From contig NZ_BEXF01000006.1 of NCBI RefSeq assembly GCF_002897295.1, positions 248,001 to 312,000 of the forward strand: a stretch of DNA of 64,000 nucleotides, written 5' to 3'. The stretch comes from Brevibacillus reuszeri. GTDB lineage: Bacteria > Bacillota > Bacilli > Brevibacillales > Brevibacillaceae. The notes beneath the pieces were generated by a model. It was not told where the DNA came from, searched no databases, and worked only from the letters and a program-made list of their open reading frames with translations. Within the stretch, counting starts at the first letter, position 1; each line of letters begins with the position of its first letter. A program made the position numbers and the translations under genes. Shown here one piece after another: positions 42,887 through 50,785 of this stretch.

Positions 42887-43120
42887 TTGATGGGGGCTAA
42901 CACTCATGGTAAGTTCGTTTGGATTCTTAACCTAAATCAAAGTAGTTCCTTCGATTTTCTTCGTACCTTCGAAGCTGTTATGAGTTGCTTGGAACGTTCT
43001 CAGTTAAAGCACGTATGCATCTTTTTTGAAGCAGTCATGGAAGTCCAGTGGGTGAATATACGAATCGCGCGGTTGTATGGAGCAGATCCGCAAGCCTTGA
43101 TCAGCGTGAGACGGGCATAA
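42887..43120 (+). CDS. Hypothetical protein or C-terminal fragment
   Basis: A 77-residue frame whose second half (R-T-F-E-A-V-M-S-C-L-E-R-S-Q-L-K and Q-W-V-N-I-R-I-A-R-L-Y-G-A-D-P-Q-A-L) looks like a conserved helical protein. The beginning is weak, with no ribosome binding site, so it may be the tail of a lost gene. A bidirectional terminator follows. No family recognised. Confidence 0.4.
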   Translation: MMGANTHGKFVWILNLNQSSSFDFLRTFEAVMSCLERSQLKHVCIFFEAVMEVQWVNIRIARLYGADPQALISVRRA

Positions 43121-43137
43121 TAATAACTTGGAAATTT

Positions 43138-43166
43138 AAAACTCCTCCGAACTTGGAGGAGCTTGT
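43138..43166. terminator. Bidirectional terminator
   Basis: CTCCTCC (43142-43148) / GGAGGAG (43155-43161) with A-rich and T-containing flanks, between a + strand fragment and the - strand acetyltransferase gene. Confidence 0.65.
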
Positions 43167-43172
43167 AACTAC

Positions 43173-43583
43173 CTAAATTGGGGTTACTCGAAACATTCCT
43201 GTTAAAGAAGGATACTGATTAAAACCATATTTCTCATACAGTTTCTTACCCTCGTTAGAAGAAAAGAGACCAATGAAAGCTTTATCGGGAGCATTCCCTT
43301 GTAGAAAGGACATGAGTTTGTCCATAATCATTGTCCCAATCCCCGTATTTTGAAACTCCGGAAGTACAACAATATCTTGTAGGTAAAAATAAACGTAACC
43401 ATCGCCAATAATTCGGCCCATGCCAATTATTTTACTTTTAGAAAGAACAACAACGGAATACAAAGAATTTTCAAGTGAGTCATTTATCACATTGAAATTC
43501 ATCATCTTTTCCCAGCCAACTGAAACACACAATTGATGAAACTCTTCTAGAGTAGGGGTACGTTCTATAATCTCAAATGACAT
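43173..43583 (-). CDS. GNAT-family acetyltransferase
   Basis: A 136-residue protein with the GNAT acetyl-CoA motif V-L-P-E-F-Q-N-T-G-I-G-T-M-I-M (Q-x-x-G-I-G), preceded by L-Q-D-I-V and followed by the late G-L-F-S-S-N-E-G and Y-E-K-Y-G-F elements. The acceptor is unknown. ATG at 43583 follows GAGGAG. It is intact, unlike much around it. Confidence 0.9.
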   Translation of the reverse strand: MSFEIIERTPTLEEFHQLCVSVGWEKMMNFNVINDSLENSLYSVVVLSKSKIIGMGRIIGDGYVYFYLQDIVVLPEFQNTGIGTMIMDKLMSFLQGNAPDKAFIGLFSSNEGKKLYEKYGFNQYPSLTGMFRVTPI

Positions 43584-43736
43584 ATAACTCCTCGCTTTCA
43601 AATTTTCTATGTCTGAGGATATATCTTCATTTGAGACACCCCCTAAGCGTTGAGTTGTAAAAATATTACCATTTTTTGTTTTAATACCTCAAGTACTTTT
43701 TAAAAGAACATTTATCTAAATGTGTTAAGAGTCTAC

Positions 43737-44108
43737 CTACTTGTTTTTTGATTCGAATATTTCAAGTTCCTTTATCCATACTTGGATAAGTTTTTTCAGA
43801 AACATCGTAGAAATGCTGCATTTATATCTATATAAATGATTGTCTTCTATATTCTCAAATAGATAATTAATTACGTTTGTCGTATCACTAAAAATCTCTA
43901 GCCTGCAAGCATTGCCTCTAAATTGTTCAAAATTCGAAGAACAAGAGATAACCCTATCAATTGCGTCCAAATACCACTTTGCTGAATATACAGAGATATC
44001 CGAGGAAAATAGATCAGATAGTGATTCATAACCAACCGGAAAGACTACGCATAAAGTTATAATTCCGTTGCTCAATTCCATTTCCTTAATTTGGTAGGAT
44101 AGCTCCAT
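43737..44108 (-). CDS. Hypothetical protein
   Basis: A 123-residue acidic protein with alternating strands and helices (L-C-V-V-F-P-V-G-Y-E-S-L, A-K-W-Y-L-D-A-I-D-R-V-I-S-C). ATG at 44108 with AGGTGG upstream. No signal peptide or membrane helix. I do not recognise the family; size and composition would fit a small immunity-type or uncharacterised cytosolic protein, but nothing proves it. Confidence 0.6.
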   Translation of the reverse strand: MELSYQIKEMELSNGIITLCVVFPVGYESLSDLFSSDISVYSAKWYLDAIDRVISCSSNFEQFRGNACRLEIFSDTTNVINYLFENIEDNHLYRYKCSISTMFLKKLIQVWIKELEIFESKNK

Positions 44109-44326
44109 CAAGATACCACCTTATTAATCTAAGAAAAGCGATATTCATTTATTAAAATAGTTATTCATTTAATTCAAGGGCAGAAGCAAATAAGAATCAA
44201 ATGGTGATGAGAGTGCACAACTGTAAAAATGGAACTAGACACGTCCTTGGTAGAAGGAAATTATAGGATAGTTTCTTATATTTCCAAACCTAGTTTTTCA
44301 ACGAGACAGTCTCCATTTTCTATTTG

Positions 44327-44445
44327 CTAGTACGCTACGCGTTTTTCATTCTTATAATCCCAGCCATTTTGTAGAGCATGCTTTACTATTTTGGCACATG
44401 TACCTGGTGTACAAAAATTAGCATACCAATTTATTGACCAAGAAA
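44327..44445 (-). pseudogene. Remnant of an unidentified gene in a 590-base gap
   Basis: Within the gene-free stretch 44109-44695, one - strand frame ends with I-N-W-Y-A-N-F-C-T-P-G-T-C-A-K-I-V-K-H-A-L-Q, then N-G-W-D-Y and a stop. It resembles the common C-terminal pattern of small proteins with T-P-x-x-V-A-K-I-I-x-x-A-L-x-N-G-W. No start or upstream coding sequence is found. The rest of the gap shows nothing I can support. Confidence 0.3.
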
Positions 44446-44695
44446 ATAAGATTAAGAAGTTGTTGAAGGTGCATTTGCTGATCGAGATGGAATACGTTTA
44501 CATTGGAAAGCCATGAAAATGAAGATACTGTTCATTCAAGAATTCAAAGAGGCGGGAGCACATCGCCTCAAACATTGTGCAACTAAGCGTATCGTAGCCC
44601 ATGACCGTTGAATAACTCGCGGACAAAAAAGAGACTAATATGTTATACCAATCTCTACCCCACAGAAACGTTTGGATGACTTCGTTCCGTACCTG

Positions 44696-45415
44696 TTATG
44701 CGTCTAACTCGATTCCTGCCCAGTTTCTGAGGTATTGTGATGCTCGTAGCTCCTCTTCGAATCTTCGGAATTCCACCTCTTGTAAATGTATGTCAGCGAG
44801 CATGTACTCAAATCTGGCGGCAAGATCCAACTCGCCCATGGCTACAGCAATTTCGGCCCGAGCAGCCAGTAGTCTTGCTCGCTCGGTACCACATTTGTCC
44901 TCCGTTTCTTCCAATGCACGGTCGAGAATTTTGGCTGCTGCTTGATCATTTGCATAGATATCACGTAGAAACCATACCTGATTGAGGATTTCATCTGTGT
45001 GATCTCGAGCTTCGAGGTAGAGGGGAGGCATATAATGCTTATCCATGTAAACTAGCATATTGCCAAAGGGGTCGAAGAGTCGAAACTGACTACCATCCCG
45101 TGAGCGTCGCGTAATACGGGGAAAACCGCTGAGAGGTACAGTCCCGAGGTTGTTCTTGAGATTATTTGCAAAACGATCATGGAATTTTACCAATTCGGTC
45201 ACGTTTATGATGAGGGCACCAAACGCTTTCCTACCTCCAAATTGGGCATAGCTAGATGTCATAAGCCAAAGATCGCCATCCCGGACTTCCGCGAATCTGT
45301 ATGGAAATGTCTCGTCACGGACGATTTCAAACCCAAGCGCACTATAGAATGCAACGCTTTCATCAACGTTGTCGCTCGGTATCATTGGTTGAACACTTAT
45401 TGAATATTGCGCCAT
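44696..45415 (-). CDS. VOC (glyoxalase/bleomycin-resistance-like) protein with helical tail
   Basis: A 239-residue protein. Residues 1-125 are a VOC domain (S-V-Q-P-M-I-P-S-D-N-V-D-E-S-V-A-F-Y, later F-D-P-F-G-N-M-L-V-Y). Residues 130-239 form an unusual, helical extension rich in Ala/Glu/Arg. No reaction can be assigned. The ATG at 45415 follows AGGAGTGA. The extension is not part of the standard family and may be a fused protein-interaction module. Confidence 0.8.
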   Translation of the reverse strand: MAQYSISVQPMIPSDNVDESVAFYSALGFEIVRDETFPYRFAEVRDGDLWLMTSSYAQFGGRKAFGALIINVTELVKFHDRFANNLKNNLGTVPLSGFPRITRRSRDGSQFRLFDPFGNMLVYMDKHYMPPLYLEARDHTDEILNQVWFLRDIYANDQAAAKILDRALEETEDKCGTERARLLAARAEIAVAMGELDLAARFEYMLADIHLQEVEFRRFEEELRASQYLRNWAGIELDA

Positions 45416-45603
45416 ATCTTTCACTCCTGTTGAAATGGATTGTAAGAACTTTATACGCAATGTTTCGGTCAATATTGTTTTGAGTTGTGCGAAAACCATA
45501 TTTTACCTTAAAAGGGTTGGTATTTCAATATGCTGGTGCTTACGTTCAGAAAGGGTTTTAAAAGATTCGTGAAGGTACACAGTAGTGCAGCTGCTCCGAT
45601 CTA

Positions 45604-46085
45604 GAGACAGATTACTCAGAATGTATATAGAAGTGGCGGAATGAACGGTGCAATGGATCGCTGCTGCCAAAGAGAAGGTCAAAAAGGTCATACCGGACAA
45701 TGCAACCTTCTTCATTTTGGAATCGGCGGATAAAAATACATTTACCTAAGGAAAAAATTTTGGACGTGGTGGACAAGCCGTGTATCTGGGGCCGGGATTA
45801 AAACCGCCCGTTGCGGTAACCAAATACATTTTTGAAAAGCAGTGGGTAGAGCTATCTAATGAACAGTTACCCAAGTATGTCCGAGACTATATCATCCTGA
45901 CATCAAACGAGCGTATCATAGAAGACCTCAAAGCAGATCCGATCTGGTCGACTTTGGATGCGGTGAAAAACAATCGTATTTACACATGAAAAGAAGAGCG
46001 TTCCTGGTATTACCACCCGATTGCAGCCCTCTCACAGACGGAGCAGATCACAGACTAGTTGACAAAAGTACAACAAACAGAATAG
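45604..46085 (+). pseudogene. 3' part of a siderophore-binding protein gene with four stop codons
   Basis: One frame, without frameshift, encodes a recognisable C-terminal lobe of a FecB/FhuD-type binding protein: P-D-N-A-T-F-F-I-L-E-S, F-G-R-G-G-Q-A-V-Y-L-G, L-K-P-P, F-E-K-Q-W-V-E-L-S, D-L-K-A-D-P-I-W, K-E-E-R-S-W-Y-Y-H-P-I. It is cut by TGA 45642, TAA 45747, TGA 45987 and TAG 46056. Three of the four stops sit where the family has tryptophan (TGG to TGA or TAG). The 5' part is missing here; a fragment matching the missing lobe lies at 38.0 kb. Confidence 0.75.
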
Positions 46086-46094
46086 TCGCATGTA

Positions 46095-46122
46095 CAGAAA
46101 AGGGCTGCCTCAGGCAACCCTT
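46095..46122 (-). terminator. Terminator of yjdF
   Basis: AAGGG-TT-GCCT / AGGC-AG-CCCTT hairpin on the - strand followed by TTTTC, overlapping the yjdF stop codon. Confidence 0.75.
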
Positions 46123-46531
46123 ATCTTCCTCTGTGCTTTTCTTTTGCTTTCTGGATCTTCAGCAGGTATTTTTTCTCCTGAAGCAGTTCATCTTTTTTCT
46201 TATTTGTTGCTTTTCTTTCCTTTTTACGTAACGCCAGATCGAGCTTCATGGCTTCTTGGGCAAACGTGGAGACGCCTGTCGTCCTCATTTCCTTGGCAAC
46301 CTGCCTAGCGAGCCGCTTCGGATTGACTTTTTGCTCCGATGCCTTCCTGATGTCGACCTGCTCCTTACTGGTTGACAGGAGACCAAGCATCTGATGCTGC
46401 ACAAAATCCATTACTTCCGCATCTTTTGGCTCAGGACCAAAAATAAACTGGGAAGCTTTTAATTTTGTCCCTTCCTGAAGCTCAACGACTCCTACCCAAT
46501 ACTGACCATTGAAAAATACGGTTAGTTTCAA
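46121..46531 (-). CDS. yjdF: YjdF family protein (DUF2992)
   Basis: A 136-residue protein. The N-terminal beta domain (K-L-T-V-F-F-N-G-Q-Y-W-V-G-V-V-E) and the strongly basic, helical C-terminus ending K-A-K-E-K-H-R-G-R are diagnostic for YjdF/DUF2992. The function is unknown; in B. subtilis and relatives the gene is controlled by the azaaromatic-sensing yjdF riboswitch. The start is TTG at 46531 after GGGGGCGG, which gives the family N-terminus. The leader can form a helix that hides this ribosome binding site. Confidence 0.9.
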   Translation of the reverse strand: MKLTVFFNGQYWVGVVELQEGTKLKASQFIFGPEPKDAEVMDFVQHQMLGLLSTSKEQVDIRKASEQKVNPKRLARQVAKEMRTTGVSTFAQEAMKLDLALRKKERKATNKKKDELLQEKKYLLKIQKAKEKHRGR

Positions 46532-46750
46532 GTTAACCGCCCCCTTTATTTGAATCCGAATGATGGACATCCCAAGGGGGGAAGGTTACTGACAGGGGAT
46601 ATGAGTGTATCTCACCTGCGTCCGGACTACCAACCGGAGCTGTGTTTTTACATTCTACGTCAGATTATCTAATCATTTTGTATTGTTTGCAAGTGGGGGA
46701 AGTCGCTTATTTTTATCCCTCAGCGAATGTGACAGGTTTATTTGTTCCAA
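46532..46750 (-). promoter_or_regulatory. Structured leader of yjdF, probable yjdF riboswitch
   Basis: On the - strand the leader has a CCGG-ttggtagt-CCGG hairpin (about 46620-46640). A CCCCCTT segment (- strand, complement of 46574-46580) is exactly complementary to AAGGGGG at the ribosome binding site (complement of 46540-46546). That would sequester initiation. The gene context predicts the known yjdF motif RNA, but I cannot match its full consensus from memory, so the class is inferred from context plus the visible sequestering helix. The 5' limit is approximate. Confidence 0.5.
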
Positions 46751-46859
46751 AAAGGAGGCAAGCGACTATACCGCAATGACGTTGATCACGTATTTATAGA
46801 GAAGGTGCAATGGAAAAAGGAAATGAGTATCCCTCACAGCGGAGAGAAGGAGGTCAGAG

Positions 46860-47888
46860 ATGGCTATCCCGAAGCGTACACCGGCAAAAAAGAAGCCCTA
46901 TATCAATCATCAAGGATTCCAGAACACGCCGAAAGCGCCTCGACAAAAAGTTGCCCACGTAAAACAGTCTGAACAGCAGCAAGATACCGAACATGACAAG
47001 GATTTTCACAAGAGAAGCATAAATGGGCGTAAAAAATCAATTCCTCTCCAAAAAGGGCAGAAGAAATATTCAAAACCAGTAACGAAGGCTCGGTCAAAAG
47101 TGACGAAAGCCAGCTCACCATCATCGGCCCCCACTGTTTTCTTTCAAAAAGAGATGGATGATGACCAAAAGCCTGACAACCGGAAAGAGCATTCAGAACT
47201 ACTGGAGGATACCACATCAGCTCAAGAGGGCGACCAATCATCCACCTTGCCTCTACAGGAGATCCGTAAGCCAGTACCAGATGATCACACCACGGAAAAA
47301 CGCTTGTCTGAAAGCTCTGCAGCACCGCAAGCCAGAACTAACAATCAAGTAATCCTAGCAAACATTGCTTACAAAGACCAAGCTGGCGCTTCCTTGATCC
47401 AGGTACCGCTCCTGGAAGAAATATGGGAGGTGGATTGGGTCCAGTCGATTGATGTGATTTGGAAAAAAGACTGGGTAGAGATTCAAACAGATATAACGAT
47501 CAACATTCAGGACATTCGCCAGGATTTCCATAAAAAAATTGTATGGATCAAGGGCGATTTAGAGCTAACGGCTAAAGGGACGTCCACTGAAACGAACAAG
47601 CTGGCACATGAAACCTTATACTTTCCTTTTACCTCTACGATTTTGCACCCTGCTATTGCGAAGCGAAGCATGGAACCCGATACGATGTCGGAACAACAAC
47701 CCGCTGCACTAGACGAAAGATGGATGGAGACAGGAGACTGGAAGGCTATGCTTCTATCAGATCCGTTCAATCATTTTTCGTCAACATCGGGAGAGTACCA
47801 TGGGCTGGCAGCAATTAGCGGGCGAGTATGGTGGTTTCGAAAACAATTCATCCCCTTGCACATGATTCACATAAAACCAGATTCCTAA
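46860..47888 (+). CDS. Uncharacterised basic protein, possible spore coat component
   Basis: A 342-residue protein. Residues 1-165 are low-complexity and rich in Lys, Gln and Pro (likely disordered); residues 170-342 form a folded, Trp-rich beta domain (L-E-E-I-W-E-V-D-W-V, W-K-K-D-W-V-E-I). There is no signal peptide. ATG after GGAGG. A basic disordered N-terminus with a compact C-terminal domain is common among coat morphogenetic proteins, and the next gene is a SPOCS-like protein, but the assignment stays an inference. Confidence 0.7.
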   Translation: MAIPKRTPAKKKPYINHQGFQNTPKAPRQKVAHVKQSEQQQDTEHDKDFHKRSINGRKKSIPLQKGQKKYSKPVTKARSKVTKASSPSSAPTVFFQKEMDDDQKPDNRKEHSELLEDTTSAQEGDQSSTLPLQEIRKPVPDDHTTEKRLSESSAAPQARTNNQVILANIAYKDQAGASLIQVPLLEEIWEVDWVQSIDVIWKKDWVEIQTDITINIQDIRQDFHKKIVWIKGDLELTAKGTSTETNKLAHETLYFPFTSTILHPAIAKRSMEPDTMSEQQPAALDERWMETGDWKAMLLSDPFNHFSSTSGEYHGLAAISGRVWWFRKQFIPLHMIHIKPDS

Positions 47889-48141
47889 GGTGGCAGCTAT
47901 GTGAAGGATTTGTCACGTAAATGAGTGGCTAGCTATTCCTTTCCTTCCTTAAAAACGAGTTGTAGCCACAACATAGCGGGAATGACACTAGCAAATTTGC
48001 AATGGCACAGGGGATGAATCTTGAGCCACACGAAATTAGGACATGCCTCTATTCTCATGCTCATTTTAATCCTTTTGCCATACATAATCGCATCTCTTTA
48101 CAAGAGCAAAAAAGGGCATTTAACGCTTGGCAATCGCCAAT
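47889..48141. other. Intergenic stretch before the SPOCS-like gene
   Basis: A frame at 48021 begins with a TTG start after GGGGATG and a hydrophobic stretch, but it runs 138 bases into the next gene, so I do not accept it. Otherwise only the candidate sigma-K promoter near its right end is seen. Confidence 0.4.
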
Positions 48142-48168
48142 ACCACTATACTGCCAAGCCATATAATA
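48142..48168 (+). promoter_or_regulatory. Candidate sigma-K promoter
   Basis: ACC at 48142-48144 and CATATAATA at 48160-48168 fit the mother-cell pattern AC-N16-CATANNNTA. The SPOCS-like gene starts 35 bases after it. Confidence 0.5.
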
Positions 48169-48202
48169 AAGGGAGGTATGGTAACTTCGAGGAGGAAGCC
48201 AA

Positions 48203-49030
48203 ATGGGGAAACATGATGACAAGGGTAATAAATATAAAGTCGAATATTATTGTGAAGGAAAAGATGACGACAAGCACGAACATCACCACAAGCATGACAA
48301 GGATCATAAGAAAAAACCGCCATCGAATTCCTGTAGTGTAGAAAGCGTACGGGTATTCGGAACAACGACTACTGATACTGTGTATCCGAAAACCATTAAA
48401 GTACCTGTGACGCTTGCAGAGATTTCCGTAGTCGTTGCCGTAGAAGCAAATATCCAGTTGGAAAAGCCAGCGCTGGAAATCATTCGTGTATGGAAAAGTG
48501 CAATATTGCAGCAATGTGAACTGGTACCCACGTTTAATCCATACGCGGCAAAGCTTTTTGTAAAAGGGTTCATTCGCAAAAATATTGAGTATACAACCGT
48601 TGACCATACCTCAACAAGCTCAGTATGCGGAGATATTCGCCACATGACAGCTATGATTCCCTTTGATTTTTGTACAGATATTACCTTTCCGCAAACTGGA
48701 CCATCATTACAGCTTTCTCCAGATTTTTCATCATCCGGGGAGCTGATCAATCAAAGCGGGAATGGACCTCTGCTGAACGAGGGGCTATTCGGTAACCGAC
48801 AAGTTTACAATGAGAAGCCATATTGCGAGTTGGTCTTTACTGAATTCACTGAGCTGGATATCGGTCACAATCTGAAACATGTCTCCGGATTCGCGCAAGC
48901 ATTTACGTCTGTTCAGGAAAATATTGTACTAAAAGTAGGGCTCAAAGTTTTGCAAATTCAGCAGGTTCCACTGCCTGTTATATGCCCTACACCTCCTCCG
49001 CATCCGCCACATTGTAAGAAAAAGTACTAG
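48203..49030 (+). CDS. SPOCS/DUF3794-like spore coat protein with His-rich N-terminus
   Basis: A 275-residue protein. The N-terminus (residues 1-42) is extremely His/Lys/Asp-rich (D-D-K-H-E-H-H-H-K-H-D-K-D-H-K-K-K), which could bind metal. A folded beta-rich region follows with V-K-G-F-I-R-K-N-I-E-Y-T, a segment typical of SPOCS/DUF3794-type spore coat proteins (SipL, CsxC-like), and the C-terminus ends in a Pro/His/Lys stretch. ATG after GAGGAGGAA. The candidate sigma-K promoter supports expression in the mother cell. The family assignment is likely but not certain. Confidence 0.68.
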   Translation: MGKHDDKGNKYKVEYYCEGKDDDKHEHHHKHDKDHKKKPPSNSCSVESVRVFGTTTTDTVYPKTIKVPVTLAEISVVVAVEANIQLEKPALEIIRVWKSAILQQCELVPTFNPYAAKLFVKGFIRKNIEYTTVDHTSTSSVCGDIRHMTAMIPFDFCTDITFPQTGPSLQLSPDFSSSGELINQSGNGPLLNEGLFGNRQVYNEKPYCELVFTEFTELDIGHNLKHVSGFAQAFTSVQENIVLKVGLKVLQIQQVPLPVICPTPPPHPPHCKKKY

Positions 49031-49112
49031 TTTCATGCCTCCCGAAAGCAGATCATGTAACGGAAAGGATGAAAGATGTGTCCAGGATGCAGGACAAATC
49101 TAGGTGCTCTAC

Positions 49113-49143
49113 AAGACACTAACCAAGATGTTAGTGTCTTGTT
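49113..49143 (+). terminator. Intrinsic terminator of SPOCS-like gene
   Basis: AAGACACTAAC / GTTAGTGTCTT, a perfect 11-bp stem with a six-base loop and a T-rich tail. Confidence 0.88.
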
Positions 49144-49548
49144 TATTTTCCATTTATTCCTTTGGTTGCATCGTACTATAATAAGACCAACGTTAATTTT
49201 GTATAAATTGGAAATGTGGGATGAGTATGTGGAAAGTGAAATTTGTAATTTGAGGTATGGCAGTTACTTTTGTATAAACGATTTGCCTTTGTTAGACGAA
49301 GTAAAAAAAGAGATTGCCATTTGAATGAATCCAGATGGAGAGGACGTTGGTGGTACGATAACTGGTTAGGTTGAAAGGTGTATGTTATTTGTTTTGGTCG
49401 ATTGAAACGTTCGGATAATTTTCGTTTTAAGTCATGGTGGTGAAAAAAATTACGGGGCTTATACTTTTGACATGGATGGTCGCATCGCGAAAACCCGAAT
49501 GATCATTTCATTTGTTTTTCCTAAAACCTCTTTCAGAAGGTGATAAAA
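49144..49548. other. Intergenic stretch without a supported gene
   Basis: A 36-codon frame from ATG at 49214 (M-W-D-E-Y-V-E-S-E-I-C-N-L, ending D-E-V-K-K-E-I-A-I) looks protein-like but has no ribosome binding site. Nothing else is supported. Confidence 0.35.
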
Positions 49549-50316
49549 ATGACGGATATTCTGGCGTTGACTCAGGAAAATCTTTTCGATCAGCACATCT
49601 GTTGCTCCCTATCAGACAAGGACAATCAAAACGGTGTCATTCTAAAAAAGCATTGGCTAAGCTGCCGCATGGAAGAAGGTCTGGTGTTTAAAAAGCTAGA
49701 TGTTCGCGGAAAAGTATTTATCGAATACATTCCTGCCGAGTTTGCGTGGGTTCCGATTGAAGCACCAAATTACTTGTTTATCAATTGTTTTTGGGTTGCT
49801 GGCAGATATAAAGGGCAGGGAAATGGAGCGAGATTGCTAAACGAATGCATGGAAGACGCGATAGAAAAACAAAAACACGGCATCGTGGCCATCTCTAGTG
49901 CGAGGAAAAAACCGTATCTTTCAGATAAGAGCTTTTTTCTCAAGAACGGTTTTGAGGTGTGTGATACAGCTCCGCCTTACTTTGAACTCCTGGTAAAACG
50001 ATTCGAAACCCAAGCCCCTGAACCGAAATTTAAAGCAAATGCTAAAAAAGCAAGAATCGATCAAACAAATGGGCTCGTTGTCATATATACCGATCAATGC
50101 CCTTTTACCGATTACTACGCGAATCAAGAGCTTGATGAAATCGAAAAAGAATTCCGAATCCCGGTTACAAGAATCAAAATAACCAGTAGAGAGGAAGCGC
50201 AAAATGCTCCATCACCGTTTACAACATATACGGCTTATTGGAATGGAGAGTTTCTAACACACGAGATATTGAACAGGAAGAAGCTTGAGGCGTTGATAAA
50301 GAAGGGGCTGGGATAG
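49549..50316 (+). CDS. YoaP-like acetyltransferase
   Basis: A 255-residue protein. A GNAT domain (about residues 1-145) has the acetyl-CoA loop A-G-R-Y-K-G-Q-G-N-G-A-R-L-L preceded by I-N-C-F-W-V. A C-terminal thioredoxin-like YoaP domain (about 165-255) carries V-V-I-Y-T-D-Q-C-P-F-T. The domain pair is that of B. subtilis YoaP; substrate unknown. ATG at 49549 after AGAAGGTGA. First gene of a short run in the same direction, with the next gene 5 bases away. Confidence 0.88.
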   Translation: MTDILALTQENLFDQHICCSLSDKDNQNGVILKKHWLSCRMEEGLVFKKLDVRGKVFIEYIPAEFAWVPIEAPNYLFINCFWVAGRYKGQGNGARLLNECMEDAIEKQKHGIVAISSARKKPYLSDKSFFLKNGFEVCDTAPPYFELLVKRFETQAPEPKFKANAKKARIDQTNGLVVIYTDQCPFTDYYANQELDEIEKEFRIPVTRIKITSREEAQNAPSPFTTYTAYWNGEFLTHEILNRKKLEALIKKGLG

Positions 50317-50321
50317 TAACC

Positions 50322-50720
50322 ATGGGCGTTGCATATAACCTGACCTGCAATCACTGTACATACAAGCAGAATGTATTTTTAGGCATAGGTTTCCGATACG
50401 TGTATGTAACGGATATTCTGGAATGGTACGAAGATTCCGTAGGCAAGGAACGTATACGTGAATTTAGTAAGGACGAGAGTACCAAACACGTTTGTTATGA
50501 TGGTCTTTATGTATGTAATGAATGTAAGTTCTTGTTAAATGCGGTATATTTGCACATGGAATCAGATTCCGACTCATATACCAATAGCTATGATTGCCCC
50601 CGCTGCTCAACAGTCATGCCTTCAAAGCCGATAGATGAAGAGATTGAGGTCGTGGTCCTGGCTTGTCCTGGTTGCGGCAATGAAAAGCTGACATGTCAGG
50701 CTTACATGGATTGGGATTAG
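50322..50720 (+). CDS. Multi-zinc-ribbon protein
   Basis: A 132-residue protein with four C-x-x-C pairs: C-N-H-C (res 9-12), C-N-E-C (about 66-69), C-P-R-C (about 92-95) and C-P-G-C (about 115-118). Pairs 1-2 and 3-4 probably form two zinc ribbons. No family name is recognised. It starts 5 bases after the YoaP-like gene stop with GGGGCTGGG upstream, so it is cotranscribed. Confidence 0.78.
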   Translation: MGVAYNLTCNHCTYKQNVFLGIGFRYVYVTDILEWYEDSVGKERIREFSKDESTKHVCYDGLYVCNECKFLLNAVYLHMESDSDSYTNSYDCPRCSTVMPSKPIDEEIEVVVLACPGCGNEKLTCQAYMDWD

Positions 50721-50785
50721 GAGAGTATCGGAATATCGAGTTTTCAATGATAGCTTTACTTAATTGAGAGGAGAATTGAAATAAT

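Noticed and set aside
48021..48341. A 106-codon frame with hydrophobic start before the SPOCS-like gene
   Set aside because: It runs 138 bases into a well-supported gene in another frame, and the second half is low-complexity antisense-like sequence.
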